Source: Stratiformator vulcanicus
GTDB taxonomy: Bacteria > Planctomycetota > Planctomycetia > Planctomycetales > Planctomycetaceae
Length of the DNA: 64,000 nucleotides
Assembly (NCBI RefSeq): GCF_007744515.1
Contig: NZ_CP036268.1
Span: 1,188,529 to 1,252,528, forward strand
Direction of reading: 5' to 3'
Positions 7,691-16,771 of this stretch are shown here, piece after piece. Position 1 is the first letter of the stretch; every line of letters starts with the position of its first letter. Below the pieces are notes generated by a model. It saw nothing but the letters and a program-made list of their open reading frames with translations. It had not been told where the DNA came from and did no database searches. The translations under genes were made by a program, and so were the position numbers.

Positions 7691-10321
7691 TCACTTCGTT
7701 TGAAACGGTTCGGATGCGATGATTGCTTGAATTACCGAATGAAGGCGGTAGTCGTTTAACTTCGTCTCTGAGACAATTTTGTTTACTGTTTTTTCGTCGG
7801 CAAAGCCGATCGGTCGGCATAGCGCATAGGTCAATAGTTTCTCGGCAAACGCGGTAGCGAACGTTTCACGTTCTGCCAGTAAGGCCGCTTTGTAGCCTTC
7901 CAAATCGCGGAACGAGCGCCCCGATTTCAAAGTGCCGCTGGGGTCAATGACGGGGGCGCGATTCTCACGAATTCCCTCTCCGTTTTGCTTCGTTCGCCAT
8001 GCCCCAATGGCGTCGTAATTCTCAAGGGCGAGGCCGTACGGATCAAGTTTAGCGTGACAACTCGCACAGGTTGGCTCGTTTCGGTGTTGGGCGAGGCGTT
8101 CGCGAACGGAGAGGTCATTGCCTTTGACATTGGGCTGAATCTCACCCGCGTTCGGCGGCGGTGGCGGCGGCGGATCATTAAAGAGGTTCTCCCGCACCCA
8201 AGCGGCGCGGCGGACCGGCAGGGTACGCGTACCGTCTGAAAGCAATGTGAGCAGCCCTGCCATACCTAATACACCGCCGCGATGATGGTCGGGGCGCAAC
8301 CGCACGGGACGGAACTCTTCACCAGTGACGCCCTCGATACCGTAATGCGTTGCGAGCCGTTCGTTAATGACGAGAAAATCAGAATTAAGAAAGTGAGTGA
8401 TTGGAAGGTCTTTGTTAAGGACGTGCTCGAAGAACGATAGCGGTTCCTCGATGCTCGCCGCCTCAAGTTCCGGATCGTAACTCTTGTACTCGTTTGCCGG
8501 CATGACGCTACCGAACTGGTCGACGCTCAGCCATTGGCCGGCGAAGCCGATCACGAACCGTCGGGCTTTCGGGTCGCCCAGCATGCGTTCGACTTGCCGG
8601 CGGAGAATGCGTGGCGAACTTAGCTCTTTTCGTTCCGCGAGGCGGAGCAACTCTTCGTCCGGCATCGAACTCCAAAGAAAATAGGACAATCGACTTGCCA
8701 ATTCAAAGTCGTCCAACGATCGCAAGCCGTTGGTGGCGGGGGGCAATTGAACCTCATGGAAATATGTAAATGCCGGCGACGCAAAGACTGCCGTTAGTCC
8801 CATCCGCAGGGCTTCAATAGTTGAGAGTCCATGGTCTTGGCGAGCCGACACAATTAACTGAACAATCCGGTCGACCTCGCCGCGCTCGACGGGCCGACGG
8901 TAGGCTACGGGGAGTAGCCGTGCGAACATTCGACGAATGTCCGGCTCTCGTTCAGGTAGCGATTGAGTAATCGCCAGTGCTTGATGACTAGCGGGCGGCC
9001 ATTGCTCGGCCACCGGGCCTTCGAATTCAATTCGGCTCAGAAATAGTCGCGGAACGGTGGCGAGATCGTACTGCTCGTTGTGGAGATAACTCGGTCCGGA
9101 GAACGTGTTCAACTTCTCCAAGACCTTGTCCAACTCTTTGCGGAGCCGTTCAGACGCGACCTTATCTTTGGCGAGTACCGCTTTCCGGCGGGCATTGAAT
9201 AGTTTTTTGCGGCTACGTTCCAGACCTGCTAACTCCGGATTGCGGATGCGAACATTTTGCAACCCGTTCCACTTCACGCTTACGGCGGTTTTCTGTCCCG
9301 GTTGGCCCGCTTTCAGGAACACGAGTTTCTCTGCGACCGCCGGTTCTCTTAAACTACCTTTAACATCAATGTAGTGAACCGATTGCAGAGGACTGTTGGC
9401 CGCATAGACCAGCATCAATTGAATCGGGTCGCCCCGCTCCCCCGCAAAACTTCCGCCGTGAACCCGAATACGATAGTAGCCGTCTTCGGTGACGATATTC
9501 GACAAATTTGGAGCTGGGCCCGGTGGGATATTTTTAAAGTCTCCGCCGCGCTTGCCGTAGGGGACGCCATTCCAAACTTCGAACCCACCGTCACGAACCT
9601 TGTAATAATCGGCTCCTAACGGAACCTTGTGCTTGGCTCCCTGATAAACCGCTTCTGTTGGCTTTGAGGGTCGTTTCTTGGCATTCCAGACAAGTTTCTG
9701 CGTCGCAGGTGGCTGACCTTGAATCGCCTTCTCGGCGATCATTTCGGCAACTCGCAGGTAGGAGTCGAGTTGGGTTTGGTCGTAGAACAGCGCGGAAGAC
9801 AGGCGATCGAAGCCTTCAGCTTTACCGTCTGCGGGAAGTTCTTCCTTAATTTTCGCCACGAAATTGGCATCCAGGCTCAACAGATCGCCGACCGTATTCG
9901 CATACTCTTCGCGGTTGAGCCGCCGCATTACGATCCGGCCCCCGGAACTTCGCGCTTCACGTTCCGCCTGCCGAAGACGATCACCGACCCACTCGACGAC
10001 GGCGAATGCTTCGGCCGGATCGGGGCGAGGATGATCCTCGGGTGGCATGTCGCCAATGTTGATGCGGTCGATAACTTCCCGCCACATTTCCGGGGCTTTG
10101 GCGACCGAGAAATCGGCTCCCAGGCTGTCGATTCTGAGGCCCGCTTGCGCTTCCCGAGCATCATGACACTGGTAGCAGTGCTGCTTCAGGAAAGGCACGA
10201 CTTCACCCTCGAATGTGGGCTCGGCGGCGTCGACAAATTCAGGAGTCGTCAGCCCTAAAATCAGGCACAGCAACAGGATCAGTGATGTTCGCATCGATTC
10301 TCGGAGCAGTTTGGCGAGCAT
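7691..10321 (-). CDS. Planctomycete cytochrome c-like DUF1592-type protein (second copy)
   Basis: An 876-residue exported protein with a signal peptide (SLILLLCLILGLTTP). The first heme motif is CYQCH at residues 49-53, with DMPPEDHP supplying a likely axial Met. RRLNREEYANTVGDLL marks the DUF1587-type segment, ASRLSYFLWSSMPDEEL the DUF1592 domain and RRAAWVRENLFNDPPPPPP the DUF1588 domain. A second CASCH precedes DPYGLALENYDAIGAW, then a C-terminal DUF1585 region. The start may also be the ATG at 10294. It is upstream of its DUF1552 partner. Compared with the copy at 1565-3997 it has a longer central insert, so it may recognise a different partner or substrate; this is inference. Confidence 0.9.
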   Translation of the reverse strand: MLAKLLRESMRTSLILLLCLILGLTTPEFVDAAEPTFEGEVVPFLKQHCYQCHDAREAQAGLRIDSLGADFSVAKAPEMWREVIDRINIGDMPPEDHPRPDPAEAFAVVEWVGDRLRQAEREARSSGGRIVMRRLNREEYANTVGDLLSLDANFVAKIKEELPADGKAEGFDRLSSALFYDQTQLDSYLRVAEMIAEKAIQGQPPATQKLVWNAKKRPSKPTEAVYQGAKHKVPLGADYYKVRDGGFEVWNGVPYGKRGGDFKNIPPGPAPNLSNIVTEDGYYRIRVHGGSFAGERGDPIQLMLVYAANSPLQSVHYIDVKGSLREPAVAEKLVFLKAGQPGQKTAVSVKWNGLQNVRIRNPELAGLERSRKKLFNARRKAVLAKDKVASERLRKELDKVLEKLNTFSGPSYLHNEQYDLATVPRLFLSRIEFEGPVAEQWPPASHQALAITQSLPEREPDIRRMFARLLPVAYRRPVERGEVDRIVQLIVSARQDHGLSTIEALRMGLTAVFASPAFTYFHEVQLPPATNGLRSLDDFELASRLSYFLWSSMPDEELLRLAERKELSSPRILRRQVERMLGDPKARRFVIGFAGQWLSVDQFGSVMPANEYKSYDPELEAASIEEPLSFFEHVLNKDLPITHFLNSDFLVINERLATHYGIEGVTGEEFRPVRLRPDHHRGGVLGMAGLLTLLSDGTRTLPVRRAAWVRENLFNDPPPPPPPNAGEIQPNVKGNDLSVRERLAQHRNEPTCASCHAKLDPYGLALENYDAIGAWRTKQNGEGIRENRAPVIDPSGTLKSGRSFRDLEGYKAALLAERETFATAFAEKLLTYALCRPIGFADEKTVNKIVSETKLNDYRLHSVIQAIIASEPFQTK

Positions 10322-11648
10322 TGAGTGAGTCCGGACTCCTGTTTGTTAGCGCAGGAGTCGTTCATGAATATGACGATCGAGCCACTCTGGATCATCCATG
10401 ATAGTTGCTGATCGCAGTATTTTACCGCGATTTCCGTCGCGATACTCTGGCACCTCTTGTCCGAGTTTCCATTAGCCAATCAGTTTTTTCGCGGAGCTGC
10501 GTACGTCTTGGCCTGAATACCGCGGCTATCGACGAATTCCCAAAGCAAGATGAGATCATGGCCGTTAGGCTCGCTGGCTTGAAGAACTCGCCCGAGCGAT
10601 GAGAGGCCAGAGCGATGGCCGTGCTTCGTGCGAGCAGCCGTTCGGCCCCACGTAGGTGGCTATTGATTTGCTCAGTCGCCAATCGTTTCCGCGGCATCGC
10701 ATGCCCCCTCTGTTTTGGATGCCAATCGCCGCGGAGCCTAATCCAGCATCTGGCGTCAAGTTGAAGGGGCAGGTCAGTGCTCCCACGTGCCGTGCACGCC
10801 TATCCGTCGACCGCGACGGTAATCGCGGTCTCCCCGCGATCGTTTACCTAGGTCACGCCCGACAGCCTCCCGAACCCAGCGGACCAATCCTGCCTCCAAG
10901 GCCTCTGATTCTAACACCACCATCAGTTCGCGACCCCCTTAAATTCTCAGCGGCTGACGGGTGAAACTGGGCACGCCCCAGCTTCCGGCGGCTAAGCAGG
11001 GATGCATTTTGCGATCGACCGAAATACCGCAGAGCGTCGCACAAACGTTCGCAGTCAGGATAGCCGCCAAAGGATGGCGCCGTCCGTGACGCCCGCGATG
11101 ACCGGGGGATTGCTGCAAAAATGGAAACTAAGTTCCGGCGGTTGTGGTCTACACGGGAGAAAAGCATCGAAATTCCGGGCCATTGTTGGTCCTTCGCCTC
11201 CCTCCAAGACTCTTCGTGCGCCTACACATCGCACGTCACAAACCCTGTCATAGGCGAATTCGTATAAGCGCTCCGATCGTAACGCATTTTTGAGCGAGTG
11301 ATAGCAAGTCGCGAGATCGGATTGGCTTGCAACAGCAATTGAATCTTTGTCGCCGCAGCAACTCTCTCTGCTGTCGCAAAACATCGAAACCAGCGTTGAC
11401 GGTACGGGTGAATTATGAACCACAACCACACGGGCGGCGTAGCGCCTGATGCCACGTTGAAAGCCGCCAGCCACACCGCGAACTCCCAATTCCACACGAG
11501 CCATGCTGTGCTGCCAGATGCGGGTCACCCAAACGGACCGCCGCATCAGTCGCAGACGGCCTCTGCTGCCGAGAAATCGCCTCGGTTGCAACGATTTAGT
11601 CATGCAATCCGAAGCCGCACAAAGAACCTGCTACGTCATCCCTAAAGA
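10322..11648. other. 1.3-kb stretch without a recognisable intact gene
   Basis: Several frames of 60-180 codons are open here on both strands, but none shows a recognisable family, signal peptide or membrane segment, and they overlap one another. Apart from a possible IS3 orfA scrap at 10620-10697, I see no structure. Given the broken genes that follow, this is most likely decayed DNA at the edge of the polysaccharide island. Confidence 0.5.
10620..10697 (-). pseudogene. Possible IS3-family orfA N-terminal remnant
   Basis: The minus strand from 10697 reads MPRKRLATEQINSHLRGAER followed by LLA, close to the usual opening of IS3-family OrfA proteins (MPRKR..TEQI...LREAEVLLA). After about 25 residues the resemblance stops and no OrfB is visible. 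The match is short, so this is tentative. It fits a region already containing IS5 debris. Confidence 0.35.
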
Positions 11649-12680
11649 GTGACGAAACGTCTGAGCCGACCTTTCGTTTTGCCGGTTCTCACTCGCCTCC
11701 GCTGGCAACTCTTCGGAGAATTGCGGGCCGAATTGCGACGCGAACATGCTGAGCTGATGGAGACAGTGCAGAATATCAGCGGAAGCATCCGCGGCATGAG
11801 TCACCGATTTGATCAAGTCGAAAATCGTCAGGAAATCAGTCTTCGGCACCTCAGTCAGGTTGAAGCGTACGCGCAAGCGACGGCGCAACGGTTCGTGATC
11901 AATTGCGGTGACGACGGCTTGCTCGTGCGGACCGCAGTCGGTTACTTGTTCTGTGACTCAAAAGATTCTCAATTAATAGCATGTCTTCTTGAGAATTGAG
12001 AACTTGAGTGTGGAACCCGTCGCGTCATCGAAAGGTATCTGCGTCCCACCGATACCTTCGTCGATGTTGGCGCGAATATTGGAATCCATACACTTGCCGC
12101 CGCTACGGTTTTGAGAACCGCCGGACGTATATTTTCGTTCGAACCATCTCCGCGGACTTTTTCGCTACTTGAAGCCACAGTTCAACTGAACAGAATTAAT
12201 CAAGCTGTTGAACTCTACGAGGCAGCAGCTTCGGACAGTGACGGAGAACGCACGCTTCACTTCGGCGACACATGTGGGCACGACTCGCTGTTCCCGGTTG
12301 AGGCTGCCTCAAACAAATCTATTAATGCCAAAACCTTAAAGCTAGATGATGTTCTCGGTAGTACTGACCGAGTGGACTTTATCAAGGTCGATGTCGGGGG
12401 GGCGGAACTGTCAACTTTGCGAGGAGCCTCAGGCGTCATCGCAAAGAATCGCGACGTGGCCATAATCGTCGAATACGGTCCCTCGCACCTGCGTCGTGCG
12501 GGTCAAGAGTCAACAGACTGGTTCGACGCCTTCGCGGAGGCAGGGCAGATCTATAAAGTAATTAACGAGCAGGACGGAAGTCTATTCGACGCCTCAATGA
12601 CAGACCTGGAATCGATAGACTCAGTCAATCTCTTCTTTGCTCGGCCGGAATCTTCGGCCTGGGAAAGAGTTGCGGCATGA
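11649..12680 (+). pseudogene. FkbM family methyltransferase interrupted by an in-frame TGA
   Basis: One reading frame from the GTG at 11649 to the stop at 12680 encodes an FkbM-type SAM-dependent methyltransferase, but it contains a TGA at 11997-11999. Before it lies a coiled N-terminal region (FGELRAELRREHAELMETV) and the lead-in VRTAVGYLFCDSKDSQLIAC. Directly after it, in the same frame, comes ELECGTRRVIERYLRPTDTF, then SAM motif I (VDVGANIGIHTL), FSFEPSPRTF and the later VDFIKVDVGGAEL. The stop falls within the conserved lead-in to motif I, where relatives have a sense codon. One substitution (for example GGA or TGG to TGA) explains it. No start codon between the stop and motif I would restore a SAM-binding protein. 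Confidence 0.85.
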
Positions 12681-13209
12681 ACGACGAGATGTAGTGGACG
12701 GCGCCGGGGGGCATGCCAAACTATGTTTTGAATTTTTTCGCAAAGAAGACTGCCAAAACGTTCGTCCTATCGGATCGAATTCGGTAAGGGTAAAGCTCGC
12801 CGCTCGAGCGCATGACGCTCGATACGAACTTGTAAACGCAATCAGTCCGGCCGCCCAAGTTTCGCCAAGTGCGATCATGGGCCTGGGAATTGCCGTAATG
12901 ACTGGTGCCGTCATCAATATCGCTCCCGAATTCGGGACTTTTCCAATCATAAACACCGGTGCGACAGTCGATCAGCCTGTCGAATCTCAAGCAGCGCTCA
13001 TGTTGCCCCGCCGTGCTGTCTAGCACGAAACTTCTGATCAACGCGAAAATATTTTTCGTGATAGGCTGCAGGGTCATACCCGAAAAACAATCGTCGAATC
13101 GAGTGTGTTCGGTGGGGGCCGTGTTGTTACCAAGGATCTTCCATCGCATATCACCTCTGTGAGTGTTTCGGCGAAGGTGATCCGGTCGCACAGTCAAGCA
13201 GCCGCCTAA
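12677..13209 (+). pseudogene. NeuD-like sugar O-acyltransferase, broken by several frameshifts
   Basis: The ATG at 12677 overlaps the FkbM stop as ATGA, indicating former translational coupling, but the frame closes after MNDEM. Shifting frame gives VVDGAGGHAKLCFEFF, the N-terminal nucleotide-like binding motif of NeuD/PglD acyltransferases. Further on comes a left-handed beta-helix hexapeptide region (ISPAAQVSPSAIMGLG, INTGATVD). The homology moves to two other frames (SACRISSSAHVAP, then VIGCRVIPEK) and ends with VVTKDLPSHITSV and SAKVIRSHSQAAA before TAA at 13209. At least four frame changes are needed, so the gene is dead. The family acetylates amino sugars or sialic/legionaminic acids, which fits the LegB-like gene downstream. 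Confidence 0.82.
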
Positions 13210-13271
13210 TACGCATCCCACTATAAACCTGCGTTCTTGATGTCGTTGACGGCGCAGACGGTTTTGACGAG

Positions 13272-13802
13272 GTGAGTCGCTCTTCATTCTGGACGCAGCG
13301 GAAGCCGGTCATTGGGTATTGGCGGACCGGGCAGGATCCCGCAGTGGTCTTCCGGTTACGCTGCTTGAAAGACGGTCGCGACTTCGCGTCTATGGGCGTC
13401 ATCAACGAACAGATGGAAGTTCGCGTCGTCTCCCGCTTCGTTGCGCTTCCCGACCGTGGTGCGTGGCATCCCTCGCTCGATCGACCCGAAGACGGGGCAT
13501 TCAGTCTCAACGACCTTCGCATCCGCTATGAACTGCGTGGCGAGGGTGTTTCGGGCCGGCGGCTCGAGGGCGATCGCTTCCTGTTGTCGGCCGGATCGCG
13601 GGCTGTCCTGATCGAGCCGCAACCCGGTTTGTTCGCGGGAGAGCCGATCCAGTTTGAACTCTTAGAACGACCGGGCTTCGTGGCGGTCGACTTGATTTGC
13701 TACCGGGGGACGGAGATGTCGGTCAGTTTTGACCCTCCCCCCGAAATCAACATCGAGTGTTCTGCAACACTTCGTGACTCAGCACCTGGCGCGGGCGGCT
13801 GA
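13272..13802 (+). CDS. Unrecognised protein, possibly the C-terminal remnant of a larger gene
   Basis: A 176-residue frame from the GTG at 13272; the frame is already open from 13227 (giving LDVVDGADGFDEV ahead of it), so the visible part may be a fragment of a longer ancestral gene. The sequence is beta-rich (FRLRCLKDGRDFASMGVI, RIRYELRGEGVSGRRL, FELLERPGFVAVDLICYRG), without signal peptide or membrane segment, and has no motif I can assign. Composition and codon use look like real coding sequence. It lies between a dead NeuD gene and the truncated glmS. Function unknown. Confidence 0.45.
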   Translation: MSRSSFWTQRKPVIGYWRTGQDPAVVFRLRCLKDGRDFASMGVINEQMEVRVVSRFVALPDRGAWHPSLDRPEDGAFSLNDLRIRYELRGEGVSGRRLEGDRFLLSAGSRAVLIEPQPGLFAGEPIQFELLERPGFVAVDLICYRGTEMSVSFDPPPEINIECSATLRDSAPGAGG

Positions 13803-13867
13803 GAGCCGCTGCTCGAGCATGTCGTGACGAGATCTGCCGTTCTGCTCGTGGTGACGCTAATTGGCAA

Positions 13868-14941
13868 TCACTCCACCGTGACGCTCTTCGCCAAATTCCG
13901 TGGGCGGTCGACGTCGCAGCCTCTTAAGACGGCGATGTGGTAGGCGAGCAGTTGCAGCGGGACCGAGGTGACGAGCGGTTGGAGGTACTCTTCGACGTCG
14001 GGCACGAAGATTACGTCATCGGCCAATTCGGCGATTTTGTCATCCCCTTCGCAGGCGATCGCGATGACCGGGCCGCCGCGGGCTTTGACTTCTTCAATAT
14101 TGCTGATGACCTTCGGATAAATGTGTCCCCGCGGCACAACGAACACGCTCGGGGTCTGTTCGTCGACCAGCGCGATCGGTCCGTGCTTCATCTCGGCGGC
14201 GGGGTAGCCCTCGGCATGGATGTAGCTGATCTCTTTGAGCTTCAAAGCGCCTTCAAGGGCGACGGGGAAGTTATAGAGCCGGCCGAGGTACAAGAAGTTG
14301 CGGCAGGTGAAGTACTTCTTGGCGACCTCTTCAACCGCGGCATTACAGGCCAGTGTCGCTTCAACCTTCTCAGGAATTGCCGCCAGTTGCCGCAGCAGGC
14401 GTTGGCCCGACGGGTAGGAGACGTGACGCATACGCCCGAGGTACAGGGCCAGCAGCGTCAGAACCGTGACCTGTGACGTAAAGGCCTTGGTGCTGGCGAC
14501 ACCGATCTCCGGTCCGGCATGCAGATAGATTCCGCCATCGGCTTCGCGGGCGATCGTGCTGCCGACAACGTTGCAGATTGAAAGCGACGGCAGACCTTTG
14601 CGACGGCATTCCCGCATCGCGGCGAGGGTGTCGGCGGTTTCGCCGCTCTGCGTGATCGAGAAGACCATCGTGTGGTCATTCAGCGGCGGGTTGCGGTAAC
14701 GCAGTTCGCTGGCGTATTCGACTTCGACCGGAATGCGGGCGAACTCTTCGATCAGGTACTCCCCGACGAGGCCGGCGTGCCAGCTCGTGCCGCAGGCGGT
14801 CAGGACGATCCGATCGACGCTTCGCAGTTGTTGCACTGAGAGATTAAGCCCGCCGAACTTCGCGGTCGCTTCATCCTGATCGATGCGGCCGCGCATGGCG
14901 TTCTCGATGGTCCGCGGCTGCTCGAAGATTTCTTTAAGCAT
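13868..14941 (-). CDS. glmS: GlmS isomerase half only: glutamine-fructose-6-phosphate aminotransferase lacking the glutaminase domain
   Basis: Full GlmS makes glucosamine-6-phosphate from fructose-6-phosphate and glutamine and has about 610 residues. Only the C-terminal ~357 are here: the HYMLKEIFEQP linker, both SIS sugar-isomerase domains (TACGTSWHAG, SITQSGETADT, GPEIGVASTKAFTSQ; then GRLYNFPVALEGALKLKEIS and HAEGYPAAEMKHGPIALV), and the canonical end RPRNLAKSVTVE. Upstream the homology continues only to about 15034, where the frame meets a stop and the sequence switches to a plus-strand glycosyltransferase. The class II amidotransferase domain with its N-terminal catalytic Cys is absent. 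The fragment could at best use free ammonia. A second complete glmS elsewhere, or an assembly join, must be considered. Confidence 0.85.
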   Translation of the reverse strand: MLKEIFEQPRTIENAMRGRIDQDEATAKFGGLNLSVQQLRSVDRIVLTACGTSWHAGLVGEYLIEEFARIPVEVEYASELRYRNPPLNDHTMVFSITQSGETADTLAAMRECRRKGLPSLSICNVVGSTIAREADGGIYLHAGPEIGVASTKAFTSQVTVLTLLALYLGRMRHVSYPSGQRLLRQLAAIPEKVEATLACNAAVEEVAKKYFTCRNFLYLGRLYNFPVALEGALKLKEISYIHAEGYPAAEMKHGPIALVDEQTPSVFVVPRGHIYPKVISNIEEVKARGGPVIAIACEGDDKIAELADDVIFVPDVEEYLQPLVTSVPLQLLAYHIAVLRGCDVDRPRNLAKSVTVE

Positions 14942-14970
14942 GTAGTGCGGAAACTCGCCGAGATCGGCCT

Positions 14971-15633
14971 GTGTTTCCGCTTTGTCGAGAATACGAATTT
15001 GAGGCTTGGCGGCGGCAGGAAGGACGTACTCGATTTAAGGAGGCACTTTCGTCCCTCTTTTACAGGGCAATCAATCGCATTTCGGAGGTATCGTTTGAAC
15101 CCGGAACGGCTGACTTCCGTCTGATGGATCGCGTCGCTGTTGATGCCCTGAATCGTTTCAGCGAGCGCTGGCTGTTCTATCGGGGGCTGGTCCACTGGGC
15201 CGGATTTCGAAAAGCGGCTGTGGATTACGACGCGCCGCCTCGCTTTGCGGGTTCGTCAAGCTATTCGCTAACGCGCATGTTCAACATGGGCCTCGATGCG
15301 GTCTTCTCTTTCTCGCTTCTGCCGTTACGGGTGAGTCATGTCTTCGGCGTCATCTGCATGTTTAGCTCGATGCTCTATGGGGTCTGGGCGGTTGCAAAAT
15401 GGATGGTCACGTCAACGCCGGTACCCGGATATACCTCGCTAGCCATTCTCGTGACCTTTATCGGAAGCCTCAATCTTCTCACTCTCGGAATCGTCAGTGA
15501 ATACGTTGGTAGAATCCATGAACAGGTGAAGGGGAGGCCGGTCTTCTTGATCAAGGAATCGATCGGGTTTGAAAAGAGGGCAGCATCCGACGCTAGCGAT
15601 ACGGCTCATCTCGAAACTTGCGATGCGGCCTGA
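14971..15633 (+). pseudogene. GT2 glycosyltransferase, C-terminal part only (GtrB/ArnC/DPM1-like)
   Basis: Homology to membrane GT2 polyprenyl-phosphate glycosyltransferases begins at about 15033 with RFKEALSSLFYRAINRISEV and runs through PGTADFRLMDRVAVDAL and FYRGLVHWAGFRKAAVDYD. Two transmembrane helices follow (VFGVICMFSSMLYGVWAV and LAILVTFIGSLNLLTLGIV), then the usual EYVGRIHEQVKGRP tail. The first ~130 residues, with the nucleotide-binding Rossmann-like part and DxD motif, are missing; the bases before 15033 belong to the opposite-strand glmS. The listed GTG start lies in that foreign sequence. The product cannot be an active transferase. It would have moved sugar to a lipid carrier for surface glycans. 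Confidence 0.8.
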
Positions 15634-15778
15634 CGGATATTTATCACGGTCCCAGTAGTTTGATTCTTAATCCGCCGGAATCGGCGGGCCACCATTAATA
15701 GTTCTCTCTTGACATAGGATCGCCGGCCTTACAGGCGGCAGCCGATCGTCATACTGAGGACGGGAATAGGAAGAGTCC

Positions 15779-16771
15779 ATGACGGATACGCTTGACGAGG
15801 GTGGGCAAGTTCTGGTTACCGGTGCCGGCGGGTTTATCGGGAGTCACCTTGTCGAGGCGCTACTCGATGCGGGGCACCGCGTGAAGGCGATGGTCCGCTA
15901 CAATTCGGGAGCCCGCAGTGGCTGGCTCGAAGAGATTCAAGCTCACGAGCGGCTCTCGATTGTTTATGGCGACATTACTGACAGCCGCATGGTCAGCAGT
16001 GCGGCCGAGGGCTGCGAGGTCATATACCATCTCGCTGCGCTGATCGGCATCCCTTACTCGTATGTGGCACCCGAGTCTTACGTCGCCGTCAACACGGTGG
16101 GGACGCTCAACTTTTTAGAAGCCGCGCGGACCCATGGCGTCGGCCGTGTGGTCATCACGTCGACAAGCGAGGTCTATGGAACGGCGCAATACACTCCCAT
16201 GGATGAGAGTCACCCGCTCCAGGCCCAGTCCCCGTACGCCGCTACCAAGATCGCCGCCGATCAGATCGCTCTGAGCTACTACCGCTCGTTCGGTATGCCC
16301 GTGACGGTCGTCCGGCCATTCAATACCTTCGGCCCACGTCAGAGTACACGTGCTGTGCTGCCAACAATCATCACTCAGGCTTTGGTCGCCGACAAGATTC
16401 GAATCGGGAGCACTACTCCGGTCCGAGACATGGTATTCGTTCGGGACACAGCGCGTGGATTCATCGCAGCCGCTTCTAGCGACGCCTGTATCGGGCAGGT
16501 CACCAACTTGGCCACGGGCGTGGGCGTCACGGTCGGCGAGATGATTGAACTGGTCCAGCGAATTGTCGGACGCGATCTTCCGGTCGAGGAGCAATCAGAT
16601 CGCAGGCGTCCAGAGCAGAGTGAGGTTTTCACTCTGCTCGGAAACGCCGAGGCCGCACAGTCGCGAGCCAACTGGTCCGCCGGCACCTCGCTCGACGAGG
16701 GGCTTCGCCAGACAATTGAATGGTTCAAATCAAACACGAATCCGCGTACCGCAGGAGCTTATACCGTATGA
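15779..16771 (+). CDS. NAD-dependent 4,6-dehydratase/epimerase, LegB-like
   Basis: A complete 330-residue extended SDR enzyme. The NAD-binding motif TGAGGFIGSHL is at residues 14-24, the catalytic Ser/Thr lies in TSTSEVYG (~127-134), and Tyr153/Lys157 in SPYAATKIAAD form the YxxxK pair. The phrasing VRYNSGARSGWLEE, HLAALIGIPYSYVAPESYV and RPFNTFGPRQSTRAVLPTII is typical of LegB-type UDP-GlcNAc 4,6-dehydratases, which begin legionaminic-acid and related nonulosonate or bacillosamine pathways. GDP-mannose or UDP-glucose epimerase activity is less likely but not excluded. Its TGA overlaps the next ATG, so the two were translationally coupled. It is one of the few intact genes of the island. Confidence 0.8.
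   Translation: MTDTLDEGGQVLVTGAGGFIGSHLVEALLDAGHRVKAMVRYNSGARSGWLEEIQAHERLSIVYGDITDSRMVSSAAEGCEVIYHLAALIGIPYSYVAPESYVAVNTVGTLNFLEAARTHGVGRVVITSTSEVYGTAQYTPMDESHPLQAQSPYAATKIAADQIALSYYRSFGMPVTVVRPFNTFGPRQSTRAVLPTIITQALVADKIRIGSTTPVRDMVFVRDTARGFIAAASSDACIGQVTNLATGVGVTVGEMIELVQRIVGRDLPVEEQSDRRRPEQSEVFTLLGNAEAAQSRANWSAGTSLDEGLRQTIEWFKSNTNPRTAGAYTV

Noticed and set aside
11055-11603. A 182-codon minus-strand frame before the FkbM gene
   Set aside because: No family resemblance, signal peptide or membrane segment; overlaps several other open frames of equal quality.
11997-11999. UGA recoding (selenocysteine or read-through) in the FkbM gene
   Set aside because: The family does not use selenocysteine here, no special stem-loop was apparent, and neighbouring genes are also broken; a nonsense mutation is simpler.
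15715-15745. TTGACA-type promoter before the LegB-like gene
   Set aside because: TTGACA is present at about 15710, but no acceptable -10 element lies 16-18 bases downstream.
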